From Melaminivora sp034675505 (GTDB lineage: Bacteria; Pseudomonadota; Gammaproteobacteria; Burkholderiales; Burkholderiaceae_C): DNA of 64,000 bases. The DNA lies in contig JAUCDD010000025.1 of NCBI GenBank assembly GCA_034675505.1, positions 620,001 to 684,000 on the forward strand, read 5' to 3'. Made by a program: the position numbers and the translations under genes. Each line of letters starts with the position of its first letter. The stretch's first letter is position 1. The notes under the pieces were generated by a model. It did not search any database, was not told where the DNA came from, and was given only the letters and a program-made list of their open reading frames with translations. Of the stretch, positions 10,473 through 19,734 are shown one piece after another.

Positions 10473-11660
10473 TCAGCGCTTGTTGCGCACGGGCACCTGC
10501 ATCTCTTGCGGCTTGATCTCGCGCACCAGCTCGGGCACGCCCCAGGCGAACGCCGGGTCGTCCTTGATGCGGAAGTGGTACATGCTCTGCATGGCCTGGT
10601 GGTCCTCGGCGCGGAAGGTCATCTTGCCCTTGGGCGTGTCGAAGCTCATGCCCTCCATGGTCCGGATGAGCTTGTTCGTGCCGGTCTCTCCATTCGTCGC
10701 CTTGAGGGCCGTGACCAGCGCCATGGCGGCCGAGAAGCCGCCGGCGGTGAAGAAGTCCGGCGGCGCCTTGTACTGCTTGTAGTGCATGGCCACCAGGGCG
10801 TCGTTCACCGGGTTCTTGGGGATGCCGAAGTAGTAGTAGGTGGCGCCCTCCATGCCGGGGAAGTTCTTGTAGGCGGCCATGGCCGGCAGGATGTTGCCGC
10901 CGGTGAAGACCTCGATGCCGTAGCGCTTCTTGAGGTCTTGCGCCGCCAGCGCGTTGAAGGGCGGCGTGCCGCCGGCCCAGATGACCTCGATGGCCTTGCG
11001 CCCGGGCTTGTCCTTGAGCACATCGACGATGCGCTGGATGCCGGCGGTGAAGTCGGTGGTGGTCTGCGGCAGGTATTCCTCGTGCACTATCTTTGCGTGC
11101 TTGAGCGCGTCCTTGAAGGCCTTGACGCCATCGCGCCCGAAGGCATAGTCCTGCGCCAGCGTGGCCACGGTGACGCCCTCCTTGTCCATGGCCACGGCGT
11201 TGCTGATGGCGTCCTGGCTGCTGTTGCGGCCGGTGCGGAAGATGTATTTGTTCCACTTGTCGCCGGTGATGGCGTCGGCCACGGCGGGCTCGACCAGCAG
11301 GATCTTCTTGTACTCCTCGGCCACCGGCAGCATGGCCAGCGCCACGCCCGAGGACGTGGGGCCGACGGCGATGTCGGCCTTGTCGTCGGAGTAGGCCGCG
11401 GCCAGCAGGCTCTTGCCCAGGTCAGGCTTGCCCTGGTCGTCGCGCTCCAGCACCACCAGCTTCTTGCCGGCCACGGCCATGGTGCCGCCGGTGGCGTAGT
11501 CCAGGCCCATCATCAGCCCGGCCTGGGTCTGCTTGCCGTAGGCCTCCAGCGGGCCGGTCTTGCTGTAGACGTGGGCGATGCGGATCTCGGATTGCGCAAA
11601 GGCGGGGGCGGACAGCGTGGCGGCGAGTGCTGCCAGGGCGACCAGGGTGCGGCGTTGCAT
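10473..11660 (-). CDS. ABC transporter periplasmic binding protein, Leu/Ile/Val-type (first of cluster)
   Basis: 395 residues: signal peptide MQRRTLVALAALAATLSAPAFA, then a Peripla_BP_6 fold starting SEIRIAHVYSKTGPLEAYG. It captures ligand in the periplasm for LivHMGF. It is the first gene after the activator gene and a candidate sigma54 promoter (11695-11710). The ligand cannot be read from sequence; by context it may be 3-hydroxybutyrate, a short oligomer or another small acid. Confidence 0.88.
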   Translation of the reverse strand: MQRRTLVALAALAATLSAPAFAQSEIRIAHVYSKTGPLEAYGKQTQAGLMMGLDYATGGTMAVAGKKLVVLERDDQGKPDLGKSLLAAAYSDDKADIAVGPTSSGVALAMLPVAEEYKKILLVEPAVADAITGDKWNKYIFRTGRNSSQDAISNAVAMDKEGVTVATLAQDYAFGRDGVKAFKDALKHAKIVHEEYLPQTTTDFTAGIQRIVDVLKDKPGRKAIEVIWAGGTPPFNALAAQDLKKRYGIEVFTGGNILPAMAAYKNFPGMEGATYYYFGIPKNPVNDALVAMHYKQYKAPPDFFTAGGFSAAMALVTALKATNGETGTNKLIRTMEGMSFDTPKGKMTFRAEDHQAMQSMYHFRIKDDPAFAWGVPELVREIKPQEMQVPVRNKR

Positions 11661-11694
11661 GGCGGATGTCTCCTGTAGTGGTTGCAGGAGTCAT

Positions 11695-11710
11695 TGCACG
11701 AACCATGCCA
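11695..11710 (-). promoter_or_regulatory. Candidate sigma54 (-24/-12) promoter of the transporter cluster
   Basis: Minus strand TGGCATGGTTCGTGCA. GG and GC are spaced exactly as in the sigma54 pattern TGGCACG-N4-TTGC, with two mismatches. It lies 35 bases upstream of the binding protein ATG and downstream of the divergent-spaced dyad at 11767-11795, which suits an enhancer-dependent promoter. The neighbouring gene encodes a sigma54 activator. Confidence 0.6.
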
Positions 11711-11766
11711 GCGCACCGGGCAGGCGCCACGCCGGGCCGCGGCGCGCGTCCAGGTGGGTGTGGCTG

Positions 11767-11795
11767 AATTTCAGGCAAATGGCGTGCCTGGAATT
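11767..11795. promoter_or_regulatory. Dyad, possible activator binding site (overlaps a second sigma54-like box)
   Basis: AATTTCAGGCA, seven bases, then TGCCTGGAATT: an 11-bp inverted repeat with one mismatch. It sits between the activator stop and the candidate promoter, about 60-85 bases upstream of the latter, where enhancer-binding proteins usually bind. On the minus strand AGGCACGCCATTTGCC (11774-11789) also matches the sigma54 consensus, so this could itself be a promoter, or a hairpin ending the activator gene. Confidence 0.5.
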
Positions 11796-11810
11796 TGGAC
11801 AATTGCCTGT

Positions 11811-13316
<1,506 letters not shown>

Positions 13317-13474
13317 GGGGGGATCGTAGCGGGGGGCGGTGGCGGGCGGGTCGCGGGCGGCCCGCTCGCCTTGCCGTGCGGGGAAGAAAGCACGCTGCCC
13401 GCCGGGGCGAAGCCCCGGCCCCCGCAGCTAAAAACCAGCCGGCAGCCCCAATCGGGCAGCCTGCCGCTCAACGC

Positions 13475-14509
13475 TCACCGCTCCCCCAGCCGCAAAAAAT
13501 GATCCAGCACATGGAAGTGGTCGTCATGGAACTGCTCCTCCAGCCCCGCCAGCCGCTCCACCGGCACCCACTGCGCCTCGCTGGCATCGTCGCCTCCGTG
13601 CACCTGCGGCAGCTCTCCCCCGTCCAGGTCGAAGAAATGCACGTGGCTGATGACCCTTCCGCGCTGGCTGCGCTGCGGGTGGTCGAACACCGCCACGCCG
13701 CGCAGCGCCGCGCGCAGCCGGGCCTCGGGGAGGGGGCAGTGCGTCTCCTCGGCCAGCTCGCGCAGGCAGGACTGCCACAGCGTCTCGTGCTGCTCGATGA
13801 AGCCGCCCGGCAGCGCCAGCAGGCCGCGCCCCGGCGCCTGCGCGCGCCGGATCAGCAGCACCTGGCCGGCGCAGCGCAGCAGCGCATCGACGGTGACGAA
13901 CACCGGCGGGTAGGGCGCGCAGGCCCAGGCGGCGCGGTAGTCGCGCAGCATGCGCCACTCCTGCTGCAACGCGGCGTAGAGGGGCGTGCCGGCCGTGGCG
14001 CGCAGCAGCGCCAGGGTGGCGGGCGGCAGGCCGGGCGCCAGCGGCGCCAGCGCGGCGTCCAGCGCGCCGGGCGCGGCGCCCAGCCAGGCGTCGCGGATGC
14101 GCGTGGCGTCCATGCCGCCCTGGCGCGGCAGGCTGGCCAGCTGCCAGCCGGGGAACCACTCCAGGTAGCTGCTGCTGGCGTCCTTGAAGTGGCCCACCAG
14201 CGCCACCTGCGCGTGCGCCGGCGCGTAGGGCGCCACCGCCGCCTGCACGGCTGCGGCCCAGCGCGCCTGGTCGTAGTAGTCGCGCACCGGCAGCACCGTC
14301 AGGCGGGCGGCGTCGCCGGGCGCCAGGGCGCCCTGCAGCATGGCTGCGCGCTCCTGCCAGGTGAAGGGGTTGCGCGGCGTGCGCGCCTGGTGCGCCGAGC
14401 CGGCGATGACGACCACGCGCCGCGCCAGCGCCAGCGCGTGGTGCAGCAGCGCCAGGTGCCCGCTGTGCACGGGCTGGAAGCGGCCGATCAGGATGGCAAG
14501 GTCGTGCAT
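13475..14509 (-). CDS. nadM: Bifunctional nicotinamide-nucleotide adenylyltransferase / Nudix hydrolase
   Basis: 344 residues. The N-terminal half has the nucleotidyltransferase motif GRFQPVHSGHLALL (HxGH) and the C-terminal half a Nudix box GGFIEQHE...RELAEET. This fusion makes NAD from NMN and hydrolyses ADP-ribose or related nucleotides. The start at 14509 is used because it begins just before the LIGRFQP motif; a TTG at 14527 would lie in a repeat. The next gene upstream, separated by repeat copy 3, is NAD synthetase, so the pair forms an NAD-making unit. Confidence 0.92.
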   Translation of the reverse strand: MHDLAILIGRFQPVHSGHLALLHHALALARRVVVIAGSAHQARTPRNPFTWQERAAMLQGALAPGDAARLTVLPVRDYYDQARWAAAVQAAVAPYAPAHAQVALVGHFKDASSSYLEWFPGWQLASLPRQGGMDATRIRDAWLGAAPGALDAALAPLAPGLPPATLALLRATAGTPLYAALQQEWRMLRDYRAAWACAPYPPVFVTVDALLRCAGQVLLIRRAQAPGRGLLALPGGFIEQHETLWQSCLRELAEETHCPLPEARLRAALRGVAVFDHPQRSQRGRVISHVHFFDLDGGELPQVHGGDDASEAQWVPVERLAGLEEQFHDDHFHVLDHFLRLGER

Positions 14510-14514
14510 GCGGG

Positions 14515-14584
14515 TTTTGCTATTCAAACAATAGCTATATATCGTTTATTGACGCCGGCAAGTGGGCTTTTTTGCCCGAAAACC
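14515..14584 (+). repeat. AT-dyad/GCCGGC intergenic repeat, copy 3 of 8
   Basis: Plus-strand order: GCTATTCAAACAATAGCT (dyad), GACGCCGGC, then GGGCTTTTTTGCCC and GAAAACC. It fills the 90-base gap between nadE and nadM, both on the minus strand. Confidence 0.65.
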
Positions 14585-14599
14585 GCTATTGCGAGGCCC

Positions 14600-16294
14600 T
14601 CAGCCATGCCGCGCGGCCACCGGCATCTGCCAGCCGCCGGCGCCGAATGGGCGCGGGCGCAGGCGCAGGCTGGGCGGGGCCTGGTGGCGCTTGTACTCGC
14701 TGCGCGCCATCAGCTCGCGCACGCGCTGCACCAGCGCGCGGCCTTCGGGGCTGTCCTCCTGCTGCTGCACGAAGGCGCGCGCCGCCTCGTACTGCGCGCG
14801 CGGCAGCAGCGGGCCTTCCACCAGGTACTTGAGCACCTCGTCCAGCACCGGGTAGGGCGGCAGGCTGTCGTCGTCGCGCTGGCCGGGCGCCAGCTCTGCC
14901 GACGGCGCCTTGTCGATCACCGCCTGCGGCACCAGTTCGCGCCCGGCCTGTGCGTTCAGGTGGCGCGCCAGCTCAAAGGCTTCGGTCTTGTACAGGTCGC
15001 CCAGCAGGCCCAGGCCGCCGTTGGTGTCGCCGTACAGCGTGCAGTAGCCCACGGCCACCTCGGACTTGTTGCCGGTGTTCAGCAGCAGGTGGCCGAAGGC
15101 GTTGGAGTACTCCATCAGCGTGGTGCCGCGGATGCGCGCCTGCACGTTCTCCAGCGCCAGGCCGGCCAGCGGCTGGCCGAAGCTGGTCTCGAACTGGCGC
15201 GCGCAGGCGGCCACCAGGTCGGCGATGGGGTGGCTCAGCAGCGTGATGCCCAGGTTGCGCGCCAGGGCCTGCGAATCGTCCACCGAGCCGGCGCTGGAAA
15301 AGCGCGAGGGCATGGTGATGCCGACCACGTTGGCGGCGCCCAGCGCCTCGGCGGCCAGCGCCAGGGTGAGTGCGCTGTCCAGTCCGCCCGAGCTGCCCAC
15401 CAGCACCCTGGAAAAGCCGCAGCGGCGCGCGTAGTCCTGCAGGCCCAGCACGATCTGGCGGCGGTAGAACTCCATCGCGGGCAGGCCGTCTGCGGGCACG
15501 GCGCCCAGGGGCTGGCCCTGCGCGCCGCGCAGCTGGCCGGCATCGTCCAGCACCAGCGTGGGCGCGTCCTCCTGGAAGCGCCGGGCCTCGAAGACCACGC
15601 CCGCGCCGGGCAGCGCCGCCAGCGAGCCGCCGTCATACACCAGCGCGTCGTGCCCGCCGACCTGGGCCACGCTCAGCAGCGGCGCGGCGCAGCGCTGCGC
15701 CGCCTGCGCCAGCGCGGCGTGGCGCTGCGCGCGCCGGCCCAGGTAGCTGGAGCTGGCGTCGATGTGCAGCACCAGGTCGGGCGCGGCCTGCGCCACCGCG
15801 TCCAGCGCGGCGCCCGGGCCCCAGCCCTCGGCGCCGATCAGCAGGCCCACGCGCGCGTGCCCGAGCTGCAGCACGCGCGTGCCGTCGCCACTGCCGGGCA
15901 CCAGGTGGCGGCGCTCGTCGAAGTCGCCCGCGGCGGGCAGCGCCTGGCGGTCGCAGGCCAGCAGCAGCTCGCCGCCGCGCAGCACCAGCAGGCTGTCGTG
16001 CAGCGCGCCGGCCGCTGCGCCTTGCGCGCGCGTGGGCGTGCCCAGCACCCAGTGCAGGCCGGGCAGGGCCGCGCTTTCGCGGCGCAAGAGCGCCAGCGCC
16101 GCGTCCACCCGGTCCATGAAGCCCCTCTCGCCCAGCAGGTCGGCCGGGTAGTAGCCGGTCAGGGCCATCTGTGCGAACGCGACCAGGTCAGCGCCCTGCG
16201 CGGCCGCCTGCCGCGCGGCGGCGAGCATGCGTTGGGCGTTGCCTTCGATGTCGCCCAGGGTCGGGTTGAGCTGGGCCAGGGTGATGCGGAGCAT
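14600..16294 (-). CDS. nadE: NAD+ synthetase with a degenerate glutaminase domain
   Basis: 564 residues, the length of glutamine-dependent NadE: an N-terminal nitrilase-like glutaminase domain (1-270) and a C-terminal synthetase with the ATP P-loop SSGGLDSA (about residue 300) and the family stretch LLNTGNKSEVAVGYCTLYGD. The synthetase half looks intact. In the N-terminal half all three nitrilase catalytic residues are changed: Glu is Q42 (FAQMALTGY for the usual FPELALTGY), Lys is R116 (CDRQALP) and Cys is G154 (LLIGAEGW for the usual LICEDxW). The glutaminase should therefore be inactive, leaving an ammonia-dependent enzyme or one fed by another amidotransferase. Confidence 0.9.
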   Translation of the reverse strand: MLRITLAQLNPTLGDIEGNAQRMLAAARQAAAQGADLVAFAQMALTGYYPADLLGERGFMDRVDAALALLRRESAALPGLHWVLGTPTRAQGAAAGALHDSLLVLRGGELLLACDRQALPAAGDFDERRHLVPGSGDGTRVLQLGHARVGLLIGAEGWGPGAALDAVAQAAPDLVLHIDASSSYLGRRAQRHAALAQAAQRCAAPLLSVAQVGGHDALVYDGGSLAALPGAGVVFEARRFQEDAPTLVLDDAGQLRGAQGQPLGAVPADGLPAMEFYRRQIVLGLQDYARRCGFSRVLVGSSGGLDSALTLALAAEALGAANVVGITMPSRFSSAGSVDDSQALARNLGITLLSHPIADLVAACARQFETSFGQPLAGLALENVQARIRGTTLMEYSNAFGHLLLNTGNKSEVAVGYCTLYGDTNGGLGLLGDLYKTEAFELARHLNAQAGRELVPQAVIDKAPSAELAPGQRDDDSLPPYPVLDEVLKYLVEGPLLPRAQYEAARAFVQQQEDSPEGRALVQRVRELMARSEYKRHQAPPSLRLRPRPFGAGGWQMPVAARHG

Positions 16295-16469
16295 GGTGGA
16301 TCAGGGGGTGAAGGGAAGGGAAATGGACATGGCGCGCGCGCCATGGCGGCATCGTCGCACAGCGCGGCACCCCTGGGCGCCACCGGGCCCGGGTAACGGC
16401 GCAGGCACCGGGGTCGGATCGGAGCCGATTGGCCACTGATCTTGGGGTTGTTGGAGTACATGGAGTGAA

Positions 16470-16499
16470 TGTCAATCGATGGACAAAAAGCCATTGACA
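16470..16499. promoter_or_regulatory. Dyad overlapping the -35 of the choice-of-anchor-A gene
   Basis: TGTCAAT (16470-16476), 16 bases, then ATTGACA (16493-16499). The right arm covers the -35 hexamer of the predicted promoter, so a regulator binding here would compete with RNA polymerase. The protein that binds is unknown. Confidence 0.4.
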
Positions 16500-16523
16500 C
16501 AAACTAATGCGCTCGCCTAACAT
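16494..16523 (+). promoter_or_regulatory. Sigma70-type promoter of the choice-of-anchor-A gene
   Basis: TTGACA (16494-16499), an 18-base spacer, then TAACAT (16518-16523). The -35 is perfect and the -10 is good. It lies about 50 bases upstream of the ATG at 16573. Confidence 0.65.
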
Positions 16524-16572
16524 GCGCAGCATCATCAAACATTTGGTTTCACTTCCACCAAGGAGCTCAGCC

Positions 16573-17760
16573 ATGCAATTTCGAAGAGTCTTGATGGGTT
16601 CAGCTGCAGCCGCAGCGGCCCTGTTGGCGCAGGTGCCCGCGCATGCGTGGACGCAAAACGCGCACTACTGGGCCAGCGTCGGCGTCTTCAGCCGCTTCAA
16701 CGTCGTGACGCGCGACGACTTCAGGGCCAAGAATTCGGACATGCAGTGCGGCTTCGCGGCGGGCGGCGATGCCTACCTGAAAGGCGGCTACAGCATCGGC
16801 AAGGCCGACGTGGTGCACCAGAACGCACCCGGCCGCCCGCAGCTGGGCATGCTGGTGTCGGGCAAGCTCGACTGGCGCGATTCGCCCAGCGGCAGCATCG
16901 ACGGCGCTGTCATCCTGGGCAATGGCAGCAACGTGGACATCGCTCCCGACGCCAGGGTCACGCTCAAGCCCGGCAGCGCCGTGTTTGCCGCCAGCGGCAA
17001 CGACCTGTTCACCGCCATCGCGCCCGAGCTGTGGGCCGGCTGGGGCAACGACACCGCCATCTGGGGCTACAACAGCCTGGACCCCCTGAACCACACCCCC
17101 GGGGCCACGGGGTGGACGGGCTACAGCCAGGTTCCGCTGGGCAGCGCCGTGCGCGCGGTGTTCGACTCCTACCTGGGCAACATGCAGGGCGGCCTGATGA
17201 TCACGACCGCCAACGGCGAGACGACCGTGGACCGCTACCCAGGCAACCCGCGCGCCAACATCATGCTGGACGGCAAGAACTTCGGCCGCTGCGACATGCC
17301 GGGCAACAACGCCGGCAACTGCAATGCGTCCTACGGAACGGCAAACCCGCCGGCCAACTCGCAGCCCGGCGGCCGCCGCGCGGTCTATGTGTTCGACATC
17401 AACGCCAGCGACCTGTCCTCGGCCAACGAGGTGCGCCTGAAGAACACCCGCTGGACCGACGAGTTCGGCTCGCGCACCTGGAACGTGATCAAGGTGAAGG
17501 CCAACGGCCAGACCACGGTCCGGCTGCAGAACATGGGCCTGCAGGACTTCGCGGCCAACAACGACCACACCATCTGGGTGTTCGACGAGGCCATCACCCG
17601 CATCGAGCTGAGCGGCATCGGCGTGGAAGGCACCCTCTTCGCGCCCAAGGCGGCCGTCATCGCCAACAACGGCAACATCAACGGCTCCATCATCGCCAAG
17701 AGCTTCGACGGCACCATGGAAGGCCATTGCAAGCCGTTCGTGAACTACATCGACCCATGA
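16573..17760 (+). CDS. Secreted choice-of-anchor-A family protein
   Basis: 395 residues from the ATG at 16573, preceded by AAGGAG nine bases upstream; a longer frame from 16507 lacks such a site. Signal peptide MQFRRVLMGSAAAAAALLAQVPAHA, then a beta-rich body: FSRFNVVTRDDF near the start, repeated glycine/asparagine turns, and a C-terminal GTLFAPKAAVIANNGNINGS-type strand with IIAKSFDG, the pattern of choice-of-anchor-A domains. Such proteins are exported and often carry a C-terminal sorting tag; none (PEP-CTERM, LPXTG) is visible here. It stands alone, with its own promoter and terminator. The function is unknown, possibly surface or matrix. Confidence 0.75.
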   Translation: MQFRRVLMGSAAAAAALLAQVPAHAWTQNAHYWASVGVFSRFNVVTRDDFRAKNSDMQCGFAAGGDAYLKGGYSIGKADVVHQNAPGRPQLGMLVSGKLDWRDSPSGSIDGAVILGNGSNVDIAPDARVTLKPGSAVFAASGNDLFTAIAPELWAGWGNDTAIWGYNSLDPLNHTPGATGWTGYSQVPLGSAVRAVFDSYLGNMQGGLMITTANGETTVDRYPGNPRANIMLDGKNFGRCDMPGNNAGNCNASYGTANPPANSQPGGRRAVYVFDINASDLSSANEVRLKNTRWTDEFGSRTWNVIKVKANGQTTVRLQNMGLQDFAANNDHTIWVFDEAITRIELSGIGVEGTLFAPKAAVIANNGNINGSIIAKSFDGTMEGHCKPFVNYIDP

Positions 17761-17796
17761 TGGGCGGCTGATGCGCCCCAGCAGGGCGCAGGAATG

Positions 17797-17832
17797 AAAA
17801 AAGGCAGGTGGTTCGCCCACCTGCCTTTTTTT
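17797..17832 (+). terminator. Intrinsic terminator after the choice-of-anchor-A gene
   Basis: Stem GGCAGGTGG (17803-17811) with CCACCTGCC (17817-17825), five-base loop, six A before and seven T after. It can act on both strands, also ending the convergent DUF1328 transcript. Confidence 0.9.
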
Positions 17833-17872
17833 GTGTGTATTGCCGCAGCGGCCGCCGTGCGACGCCGGCGCC

Positions 17873-18058
17873 TTACCTGAGCGCCTTGCGGGCGGCGCCC
17901 ACGCCCAGCAGGGCCAGCACCACGAACACCACGGCCAGGGCCACGAAGATGAAGAACAGTATCTTGGCAATGCCGGCCGAGCCGGCGGCGATGCCGGTGA
18001 AGCCGAGCGCGCCGGCAATCAGCGAAATGATGGCAAAGATGATTGCGTACTTGAGCAT
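17873..18058 (-). CDS. Small membrane protein, DUF1328/UPF0391 (YtjA-like)
   Basis: 61 residues, two transmembrane helices (about 4-22 and 30-52), with the family N-terminus MLKYAIIFAIISLIAGALGF and GIAAGSAGIAKILFFIF. It is an inner-membrane protein of unknown role, often stress-linked in proteobacteria. It stands alone, converging on the choice-of-anchor-A gene. Confidence 0.9.
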   Translation of the reverse strand: MLKYAIIFAIISLIAGALGFTGIAAGSAGIAKILFFIFVALAVVFVVLALLGVGAARKALR

Positions 18059-18229
18059 GGTGCAGGGTCTCCTTGAGCGGTGGGCCGGCAGCGGGCGCTG
18101 CGGTGATGCCTAAGGTAAGCCCTGGTCGCTTGCGCCCTCGTCGGTCACCGAAGCTGCAGCGCGTAGGAGCGCGTTGACAACGCCGCCCCGGGCCCTACGC
18201 CCGCCGCTGCAGCGCGCCTGTTGGTGCGT
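18059..18229. other. Intergenic stretch with a degenerate copy of the metK 3' repeat
   Basis: No gene is supported here. The part next to copy A (about 18165-18229) keeps fragments of the repeat unit, such as CCGCCGCTGCAGCGCGCCTG and a GTGCGTACATCGCTGCG edge. This suggests a third, decayed unit. The rest is the DUF1328 upstream region, with no clear promoter. Confidence 0.4.
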
Positions 18230-18323
18230 ACATCGCTGCGCGATATGAACTTCGCCCCAAAGCCCAGGGTTTGCCTGGCGGCAAACGCGGTGCTTACAGC
18301 CCCGCCGCTGCACGCAGCGCCTG
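18230..18323. repeat. Direct repeat, copy A (duplicated metK 3' end)
   Basis: 94 bases nearly identical to 18341-18435, differing by one G in the CTGG(G)CGGC run. It contains a duplicated metK tail: last codons, stop and 65 bases of downstream sequence, including the internal dyad ATCGCTGCGCGAT. The unit period is 111 bases. Confidence 0.85.
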
Positions 18324-18340
18324 CTTTGTGGTCTGCGTTC

Positions 18341-18435
18341 ACATCGCTGCGCGATATGAACTTCGCCCCAAAGCCCAGGGTTTGCCTGGGCGGCAAACGC
18401 GGTGCTTACAGCCCCGCCGCTGCACGCAGCGCCTG
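18341..18435. repeat. Direct repeat, copy B (metK 3' end proper)
   Basis: 95 bases, partner of 18230-18323. It holds the real metK stop at 18406 and the last ten codons. The dyad ATCGCTGCGCGAT near its left end and the paired CCCAGGGTTTGCCTGGG could form hairpins on the metK transcript. Confidence 0.85.
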
Positions 18436-19587
18436 GGCTTTGTCCGTCCTCTCCCAGGTGAACTCGGGTTCCTCGCGGCCGAAGTGGCCGTAGGCGGCGG
18501 TCTTGGCGTAGATCGGGCGCAGCAGGTCCAGCATCTGCACGATGCCCTTGGGCCGCAGGTCGAAGTGCTCGCGCACCAGCTCGGCGAGGCGCTCGTCGGG
18601 GAGGACGCCCGTGCCTTCGGTGTAGACCGTGATGTTCATCGGCCGCGCCACGCCGATGGCGTAGGCCACCTGGATCTGGCACTGGCGCGCCAGGCCGGCG
18701 GCGACGATGTTCTTGGCCACGTAGCGCGCGGCGTAGGCGGCCGAGCGGTCCACCTTGGTCGGGTCCTTGCCGCTGAAGGCGCCGCCGCCGTGCGGGCAGG
18801 CGCCGCCGTAGGTGTCCACGATGATCTTGCGCCCGGTGAGGCCGCAGTCGCCCTGCGGGCCGCCGATGACGAAGCGGCCGGTGGGGTTGATCAGGTACTT
18901 GGTGTCCTGCAGCCACGCCGAAGGCAGCACCGGCTTGATGATTTCCTCGATCACGGCCTCGACGAAGCTGGCCTTCATGGTCGTGGCGTTCTCGCTCTGG
19001 TCGGGGCTGTGCTGGGTGGACAGCACCACGGTGTCGATCGAGTGCGGCTTGCCATCCACGTAGCGCATGGTCACCTGGCTCTTGGCGTCCGGGCGCAGGA
19101 ACGGCAGGCGGCCGTCCTTGCGCAGCTGCGCCTGGCGCTCGACCAGGCGGTGCGCGTAGTAGATCGGCGCGGGCATCAGCTCGGGCGTCTCGTCGCAGGC
19201 GTAGCCGAACATCAGGCCCTGGTCGCCGGCGCCGGTGTTCAGGTGGTCGTCCGAGGCGTGGTCCACGCCCTGGGCGATGTCGTTGCTTTGCTTGTCGTAG
19301 GCCACCAGCACCGCGCAGCCCTTGTGGTCGATGCCGTACTCGGTGTTGTCGTAGCCGATGCGCCGGATGGTGTCGCGCGCCACCTGGATGTAGTCCACGT
19401 GCGCGTTGGTCGTGATCTCGCCGGCCAGCACGACCAGGCCGGTGTTGGTCAGCGTCTCGGCTGCCACGCGCGAGCGTGGGTCCTGCGCGAGCAGGGCGTC
19501 GAGGATGGCATCCGAGATCTGGTCGGCCACCTTGTCGGGGTGGCCCTCGGAGACCGATTCGGACGTGAAGAGGAAGTCGTTCGCCAT
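18406..19587 (-). CDS. metK: S-adenosylmethionine synthetase
   Basis: 393 residues, full length. It makes SAM from methionine and ATP. N-terminal FTSESVSEGHPDKVADQISD, the central GAGDQGLMFGYA and the GGGAFSGKDPTKVDRSAAY signatures are all present, with substrate and metal residues intact. The start at 19587 is the only one that fits. The gene is divergent from an acyltransferase gene across 147 bases. A duplicated copy of its 3' end follows the stop. Confidence 0.98.
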   Translation of the reverse strand: MANDFLFTSESVSEGHPDKVADQISDAILDALLAQDPRSRVAAETLTNTGLVVLAGEITTNAHVDYIQVARDTIRRIGYDNTEYGIDHKGCAVLVAYDKQSNDIAQGVDHASDDHLNTGAGDQGLMFGYACDETPELMPAPIYYAHRLVERQAQLRKDGRLPFLRPDAKSQVTMRYVDGKPHSIDTVVLSTQHSPDQSENATTMKASFVEAVIEEIIKPVLPSAWLQDTKYLINPTGRFVIGGPQGDCGLTGRKIIVDTYGGACPHGGGAFSGKDPTKVDRSAAYAARYVAKNIVAAGLARQCQIQVAYAIGVARPMNITVYTEGTGVLPDERLAELVREHFDLRPKGIVQMLDLLRPIYAKTAAYGHFGREEPEFTWERTDKAQALRAAAGL

Positions 19588-19734
19588 TTGAATAAACTCC
19601 GGTGATTGTGATCAGCAGCTTTGTTGGGCGTTGCCCTCAAGCCCGGCGGGAGCTTCATGGCGAACGCTTTAGCAGTTGTGTTTAACGTCGCCCTGCAAGT
19701 TGCTCATTTAACTCGGCGACAGTCCGCCATTTTA

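Noticed and set aside
19588..19734. metK leader as a SAM riboswitch
   Set aside because: The leader has a small hairpin (GGGC/GCCC) but no recognisable SAM-I, -II, -IV or SAH consensus by eye; a covariance search would decide.
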